From: an uncultured Gemella sp. | GTDB lineage: Bacteria > Bacillota > Bacilli > Staphylococcales > Gemellaceae | NCBI GenBank assembly: GCA_927911745.1 | Contig: CAKMQF010000019.1 | Span: 1 to 13,772 of the forward strand | DNA length: 13,772 bases | Reading direction: 5' to 3' | In this document: positions 1 to 6,016 of the stretch, one piece after another | How the letters are laid out: each line of letters opens with the position of its first letter | How positions within the stretch are numbered: the stretch's first letter is position 1 | Notes under the pieces: generated by a model | What the model saw: only the letters and a program-made list of their open reading frames with translations | Told to the model about the DNA's origin: nothing | The model's database searches: none | Position numbers and translations under genes: made by a program

Positions 1-130
1 TGATTATAACTCTTGTTAATAAAATAAAATGAAGCATTTTTTGAATTATATTACGGAAGGTAAGTTTCAAGATATTTCAAACAAATGGTTTGGTGAAGAT
101 GTAGCAACAAAAGAAGTAAAAAGTAAATAA
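1..130 (+). CDS. Amino-acid ABC transporter substrate-binding protein, C-terminal fragment
   Basis: Only the last ~40 residues are in the window. The readable tail (29-130) contains GKFQDISNKWFGEDV and ends at TAA 128-130. The ISxKWFGEDV ending is typical of the polar-amino-acid (SBP_bac_3) binding proteins, which are lipid-anchored extracellular receptors for cystine, glutamine or arginine importers. The upstream piece reads LVNKIK in another frame (positions 12-29), which also fits this family's C-terminus, where LVNKIxxAL usually precedes the KWFG helix. The two frames join only if there are one or two indels near 29-42, around a T run. A stop at 20-22 blocks the downstream frame. The substrate cannot be told from this fragment. 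Family is likely; specificity is unknown. Confidence 0.6.
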
Positions 131-137
131 TTAATAT

Positions 138-183
138 AGGATAGTCTATTTATTGATCATTTTAAATAGATTATCCTTTTTTT
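138..183 (+). terminator. Rho-independent terminator of the ABC-transporter operon
   Basis: A 15-bp stem (138-152 with 163-177, one G-T pair) around a 10-base loop is followed directly by a T run (178-183). It starts 7 bases after the stop codon of the binding-protein fragment. Confidence 0.85.
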
Positions 184-211
184 AAAATTAAGAATGTAAA
201 TATATCATTGG

Positions 212-227
212 CATATTTTTAAATATG
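212..227. repeat. Short palindrome upstream of rpmE2
   Basis: CATATTT-TT-AAATATG is a perfect 7-bp inverted repeat about 55 bases upstream of the rpmE2 -35 element. In such AT-rich DNA it may be chance. It does not resemble the Zur box known from other Firmicutes. Confidence 0.25.
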
Positions 228-280
228 TAATTAAACATAAGCTGTCAACAAAAAAAGTTTACAAATATTAGTAAAAGTAC

Positions 281-309
281 TTGATTTTTTTAAGAATATT
301 ATTTATAAT
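281..309 (+). promoter_or_regulatory. Sigma-A promoter of rpmE2
   Basis: TTGATT (281-286), a 17-base spacer and TATAAT (304-309) make a near-consensus vegetative promoter. It predicts a start near 316 and an untranslated leader of about 72 bases before rpmE2. Confidence 0.8.
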
Positions 310-387
310 AAGTAGGTATGTGATTAAATCACTGAAAAATAACTCTGTTCGTATTAAAAGCGTTCAGGGCAGAAGGAGACGATAATA

Positions 388-633
388 ATGAGAGAAGGAA
401 TTCACCCAGATTACCGTAAAGTTGTATTCATGGATACTACAAGTGGTTTCAAATTTTTAAGTGGTTCAACTAAACCATCTAAAGAAACTATCGAGTGGGA
501 AGATGGAAATACATACCCATTATTAAAAGTTGAGATCTCTTCAGATACACACCCATTCTACACAGGGCGTCAAAGATTCGCTCAAGCAGATGGTCGTATC
601 GAACGTTTCAACAAAAAATACGGTATCAAGTAA
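388..633 (+). CDS. rpmE2: 50S ribosomal protein L31, type B (zinc-free)
   Basis: Structural protein of the large ribosomal subunit that bridges toward the small subunit. The 81-residue protein starts [17 protein letters not shown] and carries the family signature ([33 protein letters not shown]). It has no cysteines, so it lacks the CxxC zinc site of type A L31 and belongs to the longer type B. In other Firmicutes (B. subtilis YtiA) this form is induced through Zur when zinc is scarce, but I see no obvious Zur box here. The start is supported by GAAGGAG 8 bases upstream. It has its own strong promoter and terminator, so it is monocistronic. Identification is very secure. Confidence 0.97.
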   Translation: MREGIHPDYRKVVFMDTTSGFKFLSGSTKPSKETIEWEDGNTYPLLKVEISSDTHPFYTGRQRFAQADGRIERFNKKYGIK

Positions 634-640
634 GAAAAAT

Positions 641-675
641 AAAACAGACATTTCTTTATTGGATTGTCTGTTTTT
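641..675 (+). terminator. Rho-independent terminator of rpmE2
   Basis: AAAACAGACA (641-650) pairs with TGTCTGTTTT (665-674), ending in a T run, 8 bases after the rpmE2 stop. Confidence 0.88.
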
Positions 676-691
676 ATTCTATTAGTAATTG

Positions 692-697
692 TATAAT
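692..697 (+). promoter_or_regulatory. Possible -10 element for the tdk-prfA-prmC operon
   Basis: A perfect TATAAT lies between the rpmE2 terminator and tdk, but no good -35 element sits at the usual distance (669-674 reads TGTTTT). A start near 704 would give a leader of only ~15 bases, still including the ribosome-binding site. Confidence 0.35.
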
Positions 698-718
698 ATA
701 AGCCCGAGGGGATATGTA

Positions 719-1296
719 ATGATAGAAAATAGAAAATTCGGATGGATAGAATGTATTTGTGGTAGTATGTTTTCTGGTAAGTCAGAAGAACTGCTAAGAC
801 GTATAAAACGTGGAGTAATTGCTAAACAAAGCGTACTTCTATTTAAACCGTCTATAGATAATAGATACGAAGAGAACAAAGTCTCTACTCATAATGGAAA
901 TAGTTATGAATCTGTAAATATTGATAAAGCAGAGCAGATTTATGACTATATAAATGATAAAAAATATGATATCATAGGAATTGACGAAGTGCAGTTCTTC
1001 GATGATAAAATTGTTGAAGTTATAAATAAGCTTGCTGATGATGGAGTTCGTGTTATTGTTGCAGGTTTAGATATGGATTTCAAAGCAGAACCATTTCATC
1101 CTATGCCTGAGATTATGGCTATTAGTGAATGGTAACTAAACTTCATGCTGTATGCAATAAATGTGGAAAAGAAGCAAGTAGAAGTCAAAGATTGATAAAT
1201 GGTGAACCTGCTAAGTATGATGATCCAATCGTAGTTATTGGAGCTAGTGAATCATATGAAGCTAGATGTCGTCATTGTCATGAAATTAAAAGATAA
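719..1296 (+). CDS. tdk: Thymidine kinase (frameshifted near 1130)
   Basis: Cytosolic type II thymidine kinase: ATP plus thymidine gives dTMP, the salvage route. The P-loop GSMFSGKS is at residues 15-22 and the DEVQFF catalytic/magnesium motif at 89-94, counted from ATG 719. I chose this start over an upstream TTG (689) because GAGGGGA sits 6 bases before it. The frame stops at 1134-1136 after MAISEW, but the expected C-terminus continues at once in another frame: [19 protein letters not shown] through [12 protein letters not shown] to TAA 1294-1296. It carries the two Cys pairs of the zinc-bound lasso. One missing base, most simply a G in the GG at 1132-1133, restores about 192 residues, normal for the family. 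The base is more likely lost in sequencing than in the cell. prfA follows after 14 bases. Confidence 0.92.
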
Positions 1297-1310
1297 ATTA
1301 GGAGGAACAA

Positions 1311-2399
1311 ATGGAAATTTTTGGACAACTTGAGATAGTTGAAGAGCGTTATGAAAAGTTAAACGAATTACTTAGTGATCCAGATGTTGTAAGTGATACA
1401 AAGAAACTTATGGAATATTCAAAAGAACAACGCTCTATTGAAAAAACAGTAGCTGTATTTAGAGAATATAAAGATATAGTTCAACAAATTAAAGATACAA
1501 AAGAACTTCTTGAAATTGAAGAAGATAAAGAAATGAAAGAAATGATGCAAGAAGAGATTAAGGAATTAGAACCAACTCTTGCACCTATGGAAGAAGAATT
1601 AAAAATTCTATTATTACCAAAAGATCCTAACGATGGTAAAAACGTTGTTGTTGAGGTTCGTGGAGCAGCAGGTGGTGATGAAGCACAATTATTCGCAGGT
1701 GATTTATTACGTATGTACACTAGATTTGCTGAATCTCAAGGATGGAAAGTTGATGTACTAGAACGTTCTGAAACTGGAATCGGTGGTATTAAAGAAGCAA
1801 TCTTCATTATTTCTGGTGAAGATGTTTACTCTAAGATGAAATTCGAAAGTGGAGCGCACCGTGTACAACGTGTCCCTACAACAGAATCAAGTGGACGTAT
1901 CCATACTTCAACTGCAACAGTAGTAGTATTACCAGAAGCTGAAGAAATTGAAATTGATATTAATGAAAATGATATCCGTGTTGATACATTTGCATCAAGT
2001 GGTGCTGGAGGTCAATCGGTAAATACAACAATGTCAGCTGTACGTTTAACTCACATTCCTACAGGAGTTGTAGTATCTATGCAGGACGAGCGTTCTCAGA
2101 TTAAAAATAAAGAGAAAGCTATGAAAGTTTTACGTGCTCGTGTATATGATAAATATCAACAAGAAGAACAAGCTAAGTTTGATGCTGAACGTAAATCTAA
2201 AGTTGGTACTGGGGACCGTTCTGAACGTATTAGAACATATAACTATCCTCAAAACCGTGTTACTGATCATAGAATTGGTTTAACTATTCAAAAATTAGAC
2301 CAAATTATGGAAGGTAAACTTGATGAAGTTCTAGAAGCACTTCGTATTGCAGAGCAAGCTGAGAAAATGGCAGAACTTAATAAAGGTGAAGAACTATAA
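1311..2399 (+). CDS. prfA: Peptide chain release factor 1
   Basis: RF1 recognises UAA and UAG in the ribosomal A site and triggers release of the finished chain. The 362-residue protein has a helical N-terminal domain, the stop-codon-reading PxT tripeptide (P189-T190-T191 in [14 protein letters not shown]), which marks RF1 rather than RF2, and the catalytic GGQ loop at residues 233-235 ([10 protein letters not shown]). Length is normal and the frame intact. AGGAGG lies 5 bases before the ATG. Its stop overlaps the start of prmC by one base (TAATG), so the two are probably translationally coupled. This fits their roles, since PrmC modifies Gln235 of this protein. Confidence 0.97.
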   Translation: MEIFGQLEIVEERYEKLNELLSDPDVVSDTKKLMEYSKEQRSIEKTVAVFREYKDIVQQIKDTKELLEIEEDKEMKEMMQEEIKELEPTLAPMEEELKILLLPKDPNDGKNVVVEVRGAAGGDEAQLFAGDLLRMYTRFAESQGWKVDVLERSETGIGGIKEAIFIISGEDVYSKMKFESGAHRVQRVPTTESSGRIHTSTATVVVLPEAEEIEIDINENDIRVDTFASSGAGGQSVNTTMSAVRLTHIPTGVVVSMQDERSQIKNKEKAMKVLRARVYDKYQQEEQAKFDAERKSKVGTGDRSERIRTYNYPQNRVTDHRIGLTIQKLDQIMEGKLDEVLEALRIAEQAEKMAELNKGEEL

Positions 2400-3242
2400 T
2401 GAACAGAAGGCAAGCTATAACAAAAGCTTGTCTTCTTTTAAGAAGACAAGGAAAAGAAGAATCTTTAGCTAGATTTTTACTAATGTATATACTAGATGAA
2501 AGTCCGCAGTTATTCTCGAATAGTCTGTCAGAGCAAATCTCTAAAGAAAATGAAGACAAATATTTTTCTTTGATTGAAAAACATATTAAAGAAGATGTTC
2601 CATTAAGTCATTTAGTAGGTTTTGAATATTTTTATGATAGGAAATATAAAGTAACTAAAGATGTTTTATCACCGAGGATGGAGACTGAGGAGCTTATATA
2701 TAAAGTTATTGAATATGTAAAAGCGTCTAATAAGAATAAATTCAAAATTCTAGATCTTTGTACAGGAAGTGGTATAATAGCTATCACATTAAAAAAAAGA
2801 ATTAGACCAAGTTTCAGTTGATGTCATTGCTAGTGATATTAGTGAAGAAGCTATAGAAGTTGCAAAAGAAAATGCACAATCTCATAATGCTACTATTAAA
2901 TTCATAAAATCGGATATTTTTAATAATATTGATGATAAGTTTGATATTATTGTTTCAAATCCTCCATATATAGACCGTAAGGATGAGGTTACAATGCAGG
3001 ATAATGTACTAAAATATGATCCACATCTTGCATTATTTGCTGAAGAAGAAGGTATGTATTTTTATAGAAAAATTATAGAACAGGCGAAAGATTATTTAAA
3101 TGAAAATGGAGTTATGTTTTTTGAAATAGGATATGATCAGAAAGATAAGATTATAAAACTAGCAGATATGAATGGATATTCGGCTGAAGTTTATAGAGAT
3201 ATAAATGGCCGAGATAGAATGGCGTTTTTAGTTCGTAAATAA
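2399..3242 (+). CDS. prmC: Release factor glutamine N5-methyltransferase (frameshifted at 2791-2798)
   Basis: SAM-dependent enzyme that methylates the glutamine of the GGQ loop in RF1 and RF2, raising termination efficiency. The N-terminal helical part and SAM-binding motif I (ILDLCTGSGIIAI) are in the first frame. The frame ends at 2819-2821, but the sequence continues in the +1 frame with VIASDISEEAIEVAKENA, the NPPY catalytic motif (SNPPYIDRK, near 2957) and the conserved end, stopping at 3240-3242. Removing one A from the A8 run at 2791-2798 gives an unbroken 280-residue protein of normal length. It overlaps prfA by one base. A terminator follows immediately. The break looks like a homopolymer miscall; a real pseudogene is the less likely reading because both halves are well conserved. 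Confidence 0.92.
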
Positions 3243-3290
3243 AAAAAGCGAGAGTTACTTAGAAAAGTATCTAAGTAATTTTCGCTTTTT
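3243..3290. terminator. Bidirectional terminator between prmC and the convergent repressor gene
   Basis: A 21-bp stem with two G-T pairs (3243-3263 with 3270-3290) surrounds a 6-base loop. It has a T run at the right end and an A run at the left, so it can stop transcription from both sides. It begins right after the prmC stop and lies 31 bases past the repressor stop. Confidence 0.88.
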
Positions 3291-3321
3291 GGCGTTTGAT
3301 AATCTGTTTAAAATCAAAAAA

Positions 3322-3954
3322 TTAAAGTTCCCTATATACTCCAACGCATTCTCCGATTATTTCTACGTTACGTGTAACAATTGGTTCATAATCAGGATTG
3401 CAAGGATAAAGAATTACATTGTCATTTTTAACGAAGATTTTCTTTAAAGAAGCTTCGTTCCAATCAGTTAAACGAACTGCGGCAATTTTCCCGTTTTTAA
3501 CTGAACTTTGTTGGCGTATAAATACTAAATCACCATCAAATATACCAGCTTCAATCATACTATCTCCCTTTACTCTCAGTGCGAAATCAGCTCTCATTCC
3601 TTGATCTATGAAAATATGCTCATCATATTCCTCTTCAATATAAACACCATCACCAGCACAGATAGTTCCAAGTATAGGTAGTTTAGAAACATCATCAGAA
3701 AAATCTTCTGTATTAAATGATTTTTCTTTAGGAGTTTCGCTATCCATTGTATCACTGTCACCGACAAGCCAATCTGGATTAACCGATAGATATTCAGCTA
3801 TTATAATAAGCTTATCTCTTTTTGGAGTATATTTCCCTTTAGACCAATCGCTAATTGATGATGGAGTAATATTAGTAGAACGAGCAAGTTCAGCTTGCTT
3901 TATATTCTTTTCTTTTAAACATTGTTTAAATCTAATACTAAATGTTGTAGTCAT
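3322..3954 (-). CDS. LexA/HdiR-like self-cleaving transcriptional repressor (XRE helix-turn-helix plus S24 peptidase)
   Basis: The 210-residue protein has an XRE-type helix-turn-helix near residues 19-44 (KQAELARSTNITPSSISDW), a linker rich in acidic residues and Ser/Thr, and a C-terminal S24/LexA-type peptidase domain. A likely Ala100-Gly101 cleavage bond (TICAGDG), catalytic Ser132 in VKGDSM and Lys156 in NGKIAAV are all present. This architecture matches HdiR of Lactococcus and phage CI-like repressors rather than canonical LexA, which has a winged helix. Such repressors are inactivated by RecA-stimulated self-cleavage after DNA damage. The gene is single, with a perfect -10 and good -35; one operator-like 15-mer lies between these elements, implying autoregulation. 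It diverges from a small membrane-peptide gene. It could be a chromosomal SOS regulator or a domesticated phage repressor; no phage genes are nearby, favouring the first. Confidence 0.88.
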   Translation of the reverse strand: MTTTFSIRFKQCLKEKNIKQAELARSTNITPSSISDWSKGKYTPKRDKLIIIAEYLSVNPDWLVGDSDTMDSETPKEKSFNTEDFSDDVSKLPILGTICAGDGVYIEEEYDEHIFIDQGMRADFALRVKGDSMIEAGIFDGDLVFIRQQSSVKNGKIAAVRLTDWNEASLKKIFVKNDNVILYPCNPDYEPIVTRNVEIIGECVGVYREL

Positions 3955-3988
3955 AATATTTTTCCAATCTTTTTTTATCTATATATAA

Positions 3989-4017
3989 ATTATAAAGTAA
4001 ACCGTATATAAAATCAA
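3989..4017 (-). promoter_or_regulatory. Sigma-A promoter of the LexA/HdiR-like repressor
   Basis: On the minus strand, TTGATT (4012-4017) is 17 bases from a perfect TATAAT (3989-3994). The spacer holds operator-like copy 1 (3997-4011), which is where a repressor would block RNA polymerase. Confidence 0.82.
3997..4011 (+). promoter_or_regulatory. Candidate operator copy 1
   Basis: GTAAACCGTATATAA fits the 15-mer consensus GTWWWMCGTATRWWA shared by three sites in this intergenic region. It sits between the -35 and -10 of the repressor's own promoter. Confidence 0.5.
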
Positions 4018-4066
4018 GTAACTTTATAAAAAAAAATTAAGAAATATGAATTTTTTACTTGATTTT
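4010..4066. repeat. 12-bp inverted repeat containing the two divergent -35 elements
   Basis: AAAATCAAGTAA (4010-4021) is the exact reverse complement of TTACTTGATTTT (4055-4066), with 33 bases between them. Each arm contains the -35 hexamer of one divergent promoter, so the control region is nearly mirror-symmetric. Confidence 0.7.
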
Positions 4067-4087
4067 CGGTTTTCCGTATGTTATTAT
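4059..4087 (+). promoter_or_regulatory. Sigma-A promoter of the 37-residue membrane peptide gene
   Basis: TTGATT (4059-4064), a 17-base spacer and TATTAT (4082-4087). Operator-like copy 2 overlaps the spacer and the first bases of the -10. The predicted start near 4094 gives a leader of ~47 bases that contains copy 3. Confidence 0.78.
4069..4083 (+). promoter_or_regulatory. Candidate operator copy 2
   Basis: GTTTTCCGTATGTTA matches GTWWWMCGTATRWWA and lies inside the plus-strand promoter, reaching into its -10. Confidence 0.5.
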
Positions 4088-4108
4088 ATAAGTATGATAA
4101 GAAATTAA

Positions 4109-4123
4109 GTTTTACGTATAAAA
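4109..4123 (+). promoter_or_regulatory. Candidate operator copy 3
   Basis: GTTTTACGTATAAAA matches the same consensus and is the most dyad-symmetric copy (TTTTAC/GTATAA, 5 of 6 positions). It lies just downstream of the predicted plus-strand start, before the ribosome-binding site, so bound repressor would act as a roadblock. Confidence 0.5.
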
Positions 4124-4140
4124 AGAAAGAAGGTAATTTT

Positions 4141-4254
4141 ATGTTTATATATTGGATAATCATACTAGTTTTATTAGCAAAAGTATTTACATTTTTTGAA
4201 ACTAATAAATTAAAAATTGAAAAAAGAGGGAAGTTGAACCGTAAAGTGTATTAA
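4141..4254 (+). CDS. 37-residue single-span membrane micropeptide, divergent from the LexA-like repressor
   Basis: I do not recognise this protein. ATG 4141 is preceded by AGAAGG with 8-base spacing, and a near-consensus promoter lies 55 bases upstream. The peptide begins MFIYWIIILVLLAKVFTFF, a continuous hydrophobic span at about residues 2-19. It ends in a charged tail at 20-37 with seven Lys/Arg and two Glu. By the positive-inside rule the C-terminus would be cytoplasmic. A terminator at 4311 makes the transcript monocistronic. Being divergent from a self-cleaving repressor, with operator-like repeats over its promoter, suggests DNA-damage induction, as for SosA or YneA (division inhibitors) and TisB (membrane toxin). 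That role is inference from layout; no sequence similarity to those is claimed. Shifting the frame at the A6 run near 4220 only shortens it. Confidence 0.68.
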   Translation: MFIYWIIILVLLAKVFTFFETNKLKIEKRGKLNRKVY

Positions 4255-4310
4255 TATAAACATTTTCTGTTCTATAGGTTATTATGATAAAAAAATATTG
4301 TTTACTACTT

Positions 4311-4350
4311 TAAGATTAGGTGTACTGTAATTAGAGCCTAATCTTATTTT
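4311..4350 (+). terminator. Rho-independent terminator of the micropeptide gene
   Basis: TAAGATTAGG (4311-4320) pairs perfectly with CCTAATCTTA (4337-4346), with one extra T-G pair, across a ~14-base loop, followed by TTTTATTT. It separates the micropeptide transcript from gpmA. Confidence 0.82.
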
Positions 4351-4409
4351 TATTTGCTAATATATATCAGTCTATACTACAACATAAATATTTTTACTAA
4401 TTCTTGCGG

Positions 4410-4423
4410 TTATAACGTTTTCA
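4410..4423. promoter_or_regulatory. Candidate CcpA-binding cre site upstream of gpmA
   Basis: TTATAACGTTTTCA matches the cre consensus TGWNANCGNTNWCA at every position but the second. Its centre is about 66 bases upstream of the predicted gpmA start, a position where cre sites activate rather than repress in B. subtilis (the ackA type). Confidence 0.4.
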
Positions 4424-4447
4424 ATTGTGTTTTTCATATAAAAACTA

Positions 4448-4476
4448 TGTACTAATACTAGAAAATATTGTATAAT
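4448..4476 (+). promoter_or_regulatory. Probable promoter of gpmA
   Basis: Perfect TATAAT at 4471-4476, with a poor -35 (TGTACT, 4448-4453) 17 bases upstream. The weak -35 would fit a promoter helped by an activator. A second TATAAT at 4482-4487 has no useful -35. Confidence 0.5.
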
Positions 4477-4511
4477 AAAAATATAATAACAAAACTAGGA
4501 GGATTTCTTAA

Positions 4512-5198
4512 ATGAAATTAGTATTAACTAGACATGGTGAAAGCCAATGGAACCTTGAAAACAGATTTACTGGATGGGTTGATGTAGACATCACTGATAA
4601 AGGTAGACAAGAAGCTATTAAAGGTGGACAAACTCTTAAAGAATTAGGTCTTACTTTTGATGTGGCTTACACTTCATACCAAAAACGTGCTATCAAAACT
4701 TTAAACCTATTCTTAGAAGAATTAGATTTATTATGGATTCCAGTACACAAAAGCTGGAGATTAAACGAAAGACACTATGGAGCTTTACAAGGTCTTAACA
4801 AAGCTGAAACAGCAGAAAAATATGGAGACGAACAAGTTCACATCTGGAGAAGAAGTTTTGACGTAGCTCCTCCTGCGTTAGATAAATCTAGCGACATGTA
4901 CCCAGGAAACATCGATAGATATAAAGAAATTCCAGAAGGAGAAATCCCAACAGGAGAAAGTTTAAAACTTACTATTGATCGTGTATTACCATACTGGGAA
5001 AGCGATATTTCTAAACAAATTAAAGCTGGTAAAAACGTGCTTATCTCTGCTCACGGTAACAGTTTAAGAGCGTTAATCAAATACTTATTAAACATCTCAG
5101 ATGAACAAATCTTAGATCTTAACTTACCAACTGGTACTCCATTAGTATTTGAAATCGACGAAAACTTAAACATTATCTCAGCACCAGAATTATTCTAA
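4512..5198 (+). CDS. gpmA: 2,3-bisphosphoglycerate-dependent phosphoglycerate mutase
   Basis: Glycolytic enzyme interconverting 3- and 2-phosphoglycerate through a phosphohistidine. The 228-residue cytosolic protein has the catalytic His8 in LTRHGES, Glu86 in LNERHYG and His181 in SAHGNSLR. The TGW and YPG/RYKEI regions of the cofactor-dependent family are also present. Length is normal for bacterial dPGM. AGGAGG lies 9 bases before the ATG. Codon use is noticeably richer in AAC and ATC than in neighbouring genes, as expected of a highly expressed glycolytic gene. A candidate cre site upstream suggests control by CcpA. The lipoprotein gene starts 6 bases after its stop and probably shares its transcript. 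Confidence 0.97.
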   Translation: MKLVLTRHGESQWNLENRFTGWVDVDITDKGRQEAIKGGQTLKELGLTFDVAYTSYQKRAIKTLNLFLEELDLLWIPVHKSWRLNERHYGALQGLNKAETAEKYGDEQVHIWRRSFDVAPPALDKSSDMYPGNIDRYKEIPEGEIPTGESLKLTIDRVLPYWESDISKQIKAGKNVLISAHGNSLRALIKYLLNISDEQILDLNLPTGTPLVFEIDENLNIISAPELF

Positions 5199-5204
5199 TA
5201 AGTA

Positions 5205-5963
5205 ATGAAAAAGCTGATAATATTACTAACAACCTTGCTAATTTTGCAAGGTTGTAGTTCTAAAGGAGATATTTCTACTGAACAATTACAAAACCTTACA
5301 AATTCTGTTTCAATAAGCCAGCTAGAAAAAACAGAATTTAATAAAAAAGATAATAAATTAGTAATCACCACTAATGAAGAAGTAATAACTAAAGAAGGTT
5401 TTGAGACACTTCTAAAATCGTTAAAACTAAATAGTTTTAATGGAAAAACAGTTAGTGTTGACGGTATTAATTCGAATGAGTTTAATAATAAAGACTTCAA
5501 TATTGTAATTGTTACTAAGAATAATAATACTGCTACATTTAGTGTTAAAGATAGTGCTAATAAGAGTTTTGAAATTTCTAATAAGAAATATTCAAAAGAT
5601 TTTATGAAAAATAAACTTACTGCATTTTCTAAAGAGTTAATTAGTTTCGATGAATTAGCAGGAACTATTCAAACTGATCTTGATAAAGGCCGTTCTTTAG
5701 GAGATAAAGTAGATAAATTCAAAGAAGCAACAGAGAAGGTAAATGCTTCAATGTTAACTTTAAAATCATTATCTAACGATACTATTGAATATGGAAAGTT
5801 AGATGAGGTTAAGCAAAAAGTTCAACGTTTAGAGTCTTTAACTAAAAATGTTGTTACAGCTGTGAATACTTCAGTAGAAAGTAAGAAAGGTGCTGCAATA
5901 GATGCCGCTTTCTTAAATATTAATGATATAGATAAGATTGCACGTGATCTTGCAGTAATGTAA
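5205..5963 (+). CDS. Lipoprotein of unknown function
   Basis: A 252-residue protein with a type II signal peptide: MKK, a hydrophobic stretch at residues 4-14, then lipobox L14-Q15-G16-C17, so it is predicted to be lipid-anchored at Cys17 on the outer face of the membrane. Residues ~18-115 are Asn/Lys/Thr-rich with alternating patterns suggesting beta structure. Residues ~120-252 look mainly helical, with heptad-like spacing near LDEVKQKVQRLESLTKNV. I recognise no enzymatic motif or family. It starts 6 bases after gpmA with no clear ribosome-binding site, so translation may depend on coupling to gpmA. A 10-bp hairpin lies within the signal-peptide codons. It ends at a bidirectional terminator. 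The ATG is the only sensible start because the signal peptide follows it directly. Confidence 0.8.
   Translation: MKKLIILLTTLLILQGCSSKGDISTEQLQNLTNSVSISQLEKTEFNKKDNKLVITTNEEVITKEGFETLLKSLKLNSFNGKTVSVDGINSNEFNNKDFNIVIVTKNNNTATFSVKDSANKSFEISNKKYSKDFMKNKLTAFSKELISFDELAGTIQTDLDKGRSLGDKVDKFKEATEKVNASMLTLKSLSNDTIEYGKLDEVKQKVQRLESLTKNVVTAVNTSVESKKGAAIDAAFLNINDIDKIARDLAVM
5229..5255 (+). repeat. Perfect hairpin inside the start of the lipoprotein gene
   Basis: ACAACCTTGC (5229-5238) and GCAAGGTTGT (5246-5255) form a 10-bp perfect stem with a 7-base loop, 31 bases past the gpmA stop. No T run follows, so it is not a standard terminator. It could stabilise the gpmA mRNA 3' end or reduce lipoprotein expression. 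Confidence 0.6.
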
Positions 5964-6012
5964 AATAAGAAAACCTAGAAGTAGTTTTAGCTACATCTAG
6001 GTTTTCTTATTT
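5963..6012. terminator. Bidirectional terminator between the lipoprotein gene and recD2
   Basis: A long stem (5963-5984 with 5991-6012, one A-A mismatch) closes on a 6-base loop, with A-rich left and T-rich right flanks. It overlaps the lipoprotein stop codon and sits just after the recD2 stop on the other strand, so it can serve both convergent genes. Confidence 0.9.
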
Positions 6013-6016
6013 GTAC

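Noticed and set aside
341..360. A further operator-like CGTAT site in the rpmE2 leader
   Set aside because: Only the CGTAT core matches; the left half of the 15-mer is absent.
719..1296. tdk as a pseudogene lacking its zinc domain
   Set aside because: The zinc-binding C-terminus is fully conserved right after the break, and the same kind of one-base error recurs in many neighbours, so a miscall is more likely.
1481..1720. Open frame of ~79 codons antisense to prfA
   Set aside because: It is a shadow of the prfA codons, with a low-complexity Ser/Ile-rich translation, no ribosome-binding site and no promoter.
4255..4310. Antisense RNA gene for a type I toxin-antitoxin pair with the micropeptide
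   Set aside because: The minus strand here has CATAAT-like hexamers but no correctly spaced -35, so an antisense RNA cannot be supported from sequence.
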